64,000 bases of DNA from Psychrobacter piscatorii. Lineage in GTDB: Bacteria > Pseudomonadota > Gammaproteobacteria > Pseudomonadales > Moraxellaceae. The position numbers were made by a program, and so were the translations under genes. Each line of letters starts with the position of its first letter. Position 1 is the first letter of the stretch. The notes beneath the pieces were generated by a model. It did no database searches, was not told the origin of the DNA, and saw nothing but the letters and a program-made list of their open reading frames with translations. Location: NCBI RefSeq assembly GCF_904846415.1, contig NZ_CAJHAR010000012.1, positions 1 to 64,000 on the forward strand, written 5' to 3'. Positions 61,223 through 64,000 of this stretch are shown in pieces.

Positions 61223-61573
61223 ATGAGAGATAACCTAGAAAATACTAAGCCAACACAGAAAAAGTCAATTTATAAAAAAATTGGTGTAGGTGTTTATATT
61301 ATATTTGCTTTGGTTTACTATTTTTTTATGAAAGATATGTTTCTTGATGGGACTTTCTTCCTTGTAGTAGGTATAGCGCTTCTTCTAATTATTATATTTA
61401 AGTTCTTTAAAGAACATACTTACGACTTGGAGGTTATATCAGTTTGTATATATTTTATTATATTTGGCTCAGTCTATTTTTTACATTTAAGTCAATTAAT
61501 TCTAGTTGTAGCTTCCATTGTATTTGCAATAGTTACGATATTCTTAAACTCCAAACCAGTTAAAAAAGGTTAA
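61223..61573 (+). CDS. Hypothetical membrane protein (116 aa)
   Basis: Not recognised. The N-terminus is basic and cytosolic (about 20 residues), followed by four hydrophobic segments (about 23-38, 46-60, 70-85, 90-107), with short loops. It ends with two lysines. The DNA is very AT-rich against its neighbours, and no ribosome-binding site beyond a weak AAAGG upstream is seen. It may be a small integral membrane protein acquired by transfer. Confidence 0.5.
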   Translation: MRDNLENTKPTQKKSIYKKIGVGVYIIFALVYYFFMKDMFLDGTFFLVVGIALLLIIIFKFFKEHTYDLEVISVCIYFIIFGSVYFLHLSQLILVVASIVFAIVTIFLNSKPVKKG

Positions 61574-61868
61574 GGTTTGGTATTTTCTTTATATTAAAAA
61601 GATAGCAAGTTTACCTTTGCTGTCAAATCCGTAAGTATTAACTTGGGATACTATCATTTCAGATTGTCTGATTTAATATTTATTTTTATTGAGTTATACC
61701 CTATCTGAACCAGTCACCTTACCACTCAAACTTATTAATAAACCACCCAAAATAGACCAAATCAATAAAACCACTTATACCAGACTACTAAACTAGGCGT
61801 GATTTTCAATATTAAGCAATATCATATCGTTCTTAGTCTTCATATTTCAAACACACCAATCCAAATCC

Positions 61869-62684
61869 TCAAAAAAACCCTTTATACAAAAAGAAGCAGC
61901 TCACAATCATGAGTAGCACCGCAAAGCATTTTTTTAGTAATGTCGGTGATAATTGGTGCGCGACCTTTGCGCCCACTTTTGCGGTAAAAAAGCTCATGAT
62001 GCTAATACCCAAAAATGCATAAATATGCACAAAGCCAATCGCGTTGGGGATATTGACGTGTTCTTTCATCCCAAACACCATAAAGCCAAGCGCGCCTGCA
62101 ATCGCAATCGGCAGACCACAAGCCGCGGACGTGCCCACTGCCTTTTGCATCACCACATTATAGCGGGTGAGATATGGCACCGTTAAACTGCCGCCGCCGA
62201 TGCCAAAAATGGCAGAAGCCACGCCAATACTTGCCCCTGCTGCTAGCTGCTTAGGTGTTGATGGTAATACAGTATCGCCAGTACTGACATCAGAACCTAG
62301 CCGCTTTTTGCCGCCAGTAAACATGTTAAAGGCGACCCATAGCAAAAAGGTACCCACGATGATTTGTAGATGACCGCCCGAGATCGCGCCTGCAATTCCT
62401 GCCCCAAAAAAGCAGCCAATCGCCATGCCCGGTGTGAGATTTTTAAAAACAGGCCACATCACAGCGCCTTTTTTATTGTGCGCCATGAGCGAGCTGATGG
62501 AGGTGACGATGATGGTGGCAAGCGAGGTGCCGAGCGCCAAATGCATGACCGTATCAGGACTGTAATCCATTTGGGTAAAAACAATGAATAATAGCGGTAC
62601 GATGATGGTACCACCGCCCACCCCAAACAGACCGGCTGCAAACCCTGCTACCGCCCCAATAATTAAAAAAATAATAAGTTCCAC
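61869..62684 (-). CDS. TauE/SafE-family membrane permease
   Basis: This 271-aa protein has about eight hydrophobic segments and the two half-repeats of the TauE/SafE (UPF0721) family: AAGLFGVGGGTIIVPLL in the first half and ASAIFGIGGGSLTVPYL in the second. Members export sulfite, sulfoacetate or other organosulfur anions, but the substrate here is not determined. It is followed upstream on the same strand by the flavin reductase, 38 bases apart, so the two may be co-transcribed with the methionine synthase. Confidence 0.88.
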   Translation of the reverse strand: MELIIFLIIGAVAGFAAGLFGVGGGTIIVPLLFIVFTQMDYSPDTVMHLALGTSLATIIVTSISSLMAHNKKGAVMWPVFKNLTPGMAIGCFFGAGIAGAISGGHLQIIVGTFLLWVAFNMFTGGKKRLGSDVSTGDTVLPSTPKQLAAGASIGVASAIFGIGGGSLTVPYLTRYNVVMQKAVGTSAACGLPIAIAGALGFMVFGMKEHVNIPNAIGFVHIYAFLGISIMSFFTAKVGAKVAHQLSPTLLKKCFAVLLMIVSCFFLYKGFF

Positions 62685-62722
62685 AGAATCGTTACTTTTG
62701 GTTGGATGATGGAAGGATAAGG

Positions 62723-63235
62723 TTAAGCCATGTCAATTTGACATACTTGACCAACCGAGTGATAGCGACGATTGAAATAGACTAAACTCTCGTCTGGCTC
62801 GCCCGCTCGCTCAGAATGCTTGATGGCAACGACGCGGCACATAAAAACACTGTGCGTACCCACGGCTTGCACTTGCTCAATCTCACAATCAAAGCTGACG
62901 AGTGCATCGTCTAGCACAGGCGCGCCCGTTGCTAAGGTGTGCCACGCGCCATGGGTAAAGCGCTCATCTGACTCAAGCTTGGAGGCAAAAACATTAGATA
63001 GGTGCTCATGATGTGCGCCAAGTACGTTGACGGTCAAGACTTTATTATCCACAAAAGGGGGGTGCGAGCGCGATGATTGATTCATACAGACCAACAAGGT
63101 CGGCGGATTGTCGCTGACACTGCACACCGCCGAGGCAGTGAACCCGTGTATGCCCGCATCGCCTGCAGTCGTGACCACATTGACTGCCGTCGTCAGTAAC
63201 GACATGGCGTTTCTAAAACTGCTTGCTTCACTCAT
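62723..63235 (-). CDS. Flavin reductase family protein (FMN-binding)
   Basis: This 170-aa protein has the flavin-reductase fold, with the NVVTTAGDAGIHGFTASAVC opening, NPPTLLVCMN and RYHSVGQ at the end. Such proteins supply reduced flavin to a partner oxygenase or donate electrons to other enzymes. The start is taken as the ATG at 63235; a GTG one codon earlier is possible. It lies 38 bases behind the methionine synthase gene on the same strand. An association with the synthase is inferred from position. Confidence 0.85.
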   Translation of the reverse strand: MSEASSFRNAMSLLTTAVNVVTTAGDAGIHGFTASAVCSVSDNPPTLLVCMNQSSRSHPPFVDNKVLTVNVLGAHHEHLSNVFASKLESDERFTHGAWHTLATGAPVLDDALVSFDCEIEQVQAVGTHSVFMCRVVAIKHSERAGEPDESLVYFNRRYHSVGQVCQIDMA

Positions 63236-63273
63236 CACTCACACCTCGAATTTGGATTATTACTATCGTCTGC

Positions 63274-64000
63274 TTAACCTGCCAGCTCTTGACGAACGAT
63301 GTCTGCGCCTGCGCTCAGCGCTTGCAATTTACCTGTTGCCACTTGGCGCGACAACGGTGCCATGCCACAGTTGGTCGAAGGATATAGTTTGTCGGCATCT
63401 ACAAATTGCAATGCTTTGCGTAAGGTATCAGCAACTGCCTCAGGCGTCTCAATGTCATTGGTCGCCACATCAATCGCACCGACCATCACTTTTTTACCAC
63501 GAATCAGCTCAATCAAGTCCATCGGTACGCGCGAGTTCTGACACTCAAGCGACACAATATCAACTTTTGACTGCTGTAGTTTAGGGAAGGCTTTTTCATA
63601 CTGACGCCATTCTGAACCCAGCGTCTTTTTCCAATCGTTATTGGCTTTGATGCCATAGCCGTAGCAAATATGTACCGCCGTTTCGCACTTTAAGCCCTCG
63701 ATAGCACGCTCAAGGGTGGCAATACCCCAGTCGTTGACATCATCGAAGAATACATTGAATGCAGGTTCATCGAACTGAATGATATCCACGCCAGCCGCTT
63801 CTAGTTCTTTGGCTTCTTGATTGAGAATAGTGGCAAATTCCCATGCCAACTTTTCGCGGCTCTTATAGTGATCGTCATACAGCGTATCAATCATGGTCAT
63901 CGGCCCAGGCAGTGCCCACTTGATCGGCTTGTCAGTATGCTGACGTAAAAACTTGGCATCTTCGACGAACACAGGTTTTTGGCGGCTCACGGCACCAACC
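63274..64000 (-). CDS. Core MetE-type methionine synthase (MesD-like), cut by the window edge
   Basis: The visible C-terminal 240 or so residues form the catalytic barrel of a cobalamin-independent methionine synthase without the N-terminal MetE repeat. Zinc ligands are visible: HICYG (His and Cys), SLECQNSR (Glu) and NCGMAPLSRQ (Cys), with the substrate site FDEPAFN. Short stand-alone forms such as MesD in Acinetobacter and relatives use a methyl donor other than folate and require the DUF1852 protein MesX. The reading frame stays open to the right edge, so the 5' end is outside the window; a GTG at 63990 is internal. Whether it is MesD or another core MetE is inferred. Confidence 0.75.
   Translation of the reverse strand, partial: VGAVSRQKPVFVEDAKFLRQHTDKPIKWALPGPMTMIDTLYDDHYKSREKLAWEFATILNQEAKELEAAGVDIIQFDEPAFNVFFDDVNDWGIATLERAIEGLKCETAVHICYGYGIKANNDWKKTLGSEWRQYEKAFPKLQQSKVDIVSLECQNSRVPMDLIELIRGKKVMVGAIDVATNDIETPEAVADTLRKALQFVDADKLYPSTNCGMAPLSRQVATGKLQALSAGADIVRQELAG

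Overview
The window looks like a chromosomal segment of a gammaproteobacterium of the Moraxellaceae, most likely Psychrobacter. The basis is the moderately AT-rich coding style, a dcw cluster that begins at rsmH without mraZ and stops at mraY, an APH-fold ThrB, a core MetE-type methionine synthase next to a flavin reductase, and the ribH-nusB-thiL-pgpA and glmU-glmS blocks. No ribosomal RNA is present, so the genus is an inference.

Positions 1-16.1 kb are accessory DNA. The left edge carries the end of an integrative element or prophage: a YqaJ-type exonuclease, a Gp3-like (recombination directionality factor) protein and an AlpA regulator, with no integrase inside the window. Two small exported proteins of unknown function follow. 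Next is a minus-strand operon hsdR-hsdM-hsdS (complete type I restriction-modification) with two unknown genes behind hsdS. A second copy of the hsdS 3' end lies between those two genes, a recombination scar. Divergent from hsdR is a plus-strand cassette: a WYL-domain regulator, two proteins with glycine-zipper hydrophobic cores (514 and 401 aa) and a cysteine-cluster protein. This cassette is my best candidate for an undescribed, possibly anti-phage, system.

Positions 16.2-27 kb mix small envelope proteins (a PepSY protein, a lipoprotein, a His/Lys-rich exported protein, a YdcF protein and a decayed partial YdcF copy) with a sugar-acid catabolic cluster. That cluster has a FadR-type repressor, an IlvD/Edd dehydratase, an MFS transporter, a GguC/AraD1-like FAH protein and a 2-oxoglutarate semialdehyde dehydrogenase. 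It is expected to turn a pentonate into 2-oxoglutarate. Two FadR-type operators embedded in a perfect 20-bp inverted repeat sit between the divergent dehydratase and transporter genes.

Positions 27-64 kb are mostly core genome: rlmA; the dcw operon rsmH-ftsL-ftsI-murE-murF-mraY; gltX; tRNA-Ala(GGC) and tRNA-Glu(UUC); an amino-acid exporter; two adjacent RlaP-like nucleotidyltransferases; acnA; ychJ; a stand-alone PD-(D/E)XK nuclease overlapping ychJ; a YafJ-type amidotransferase; thrB; hisF; ribH-nusB-thiL-pgpA; glmU; glmS; truC; a TauE/SafE permease; a flavin reductase; and a methionine synthase cut by the window edge. Several core proteins carry unusual added tails (FtsI, RsmH, NusB, ThrB).
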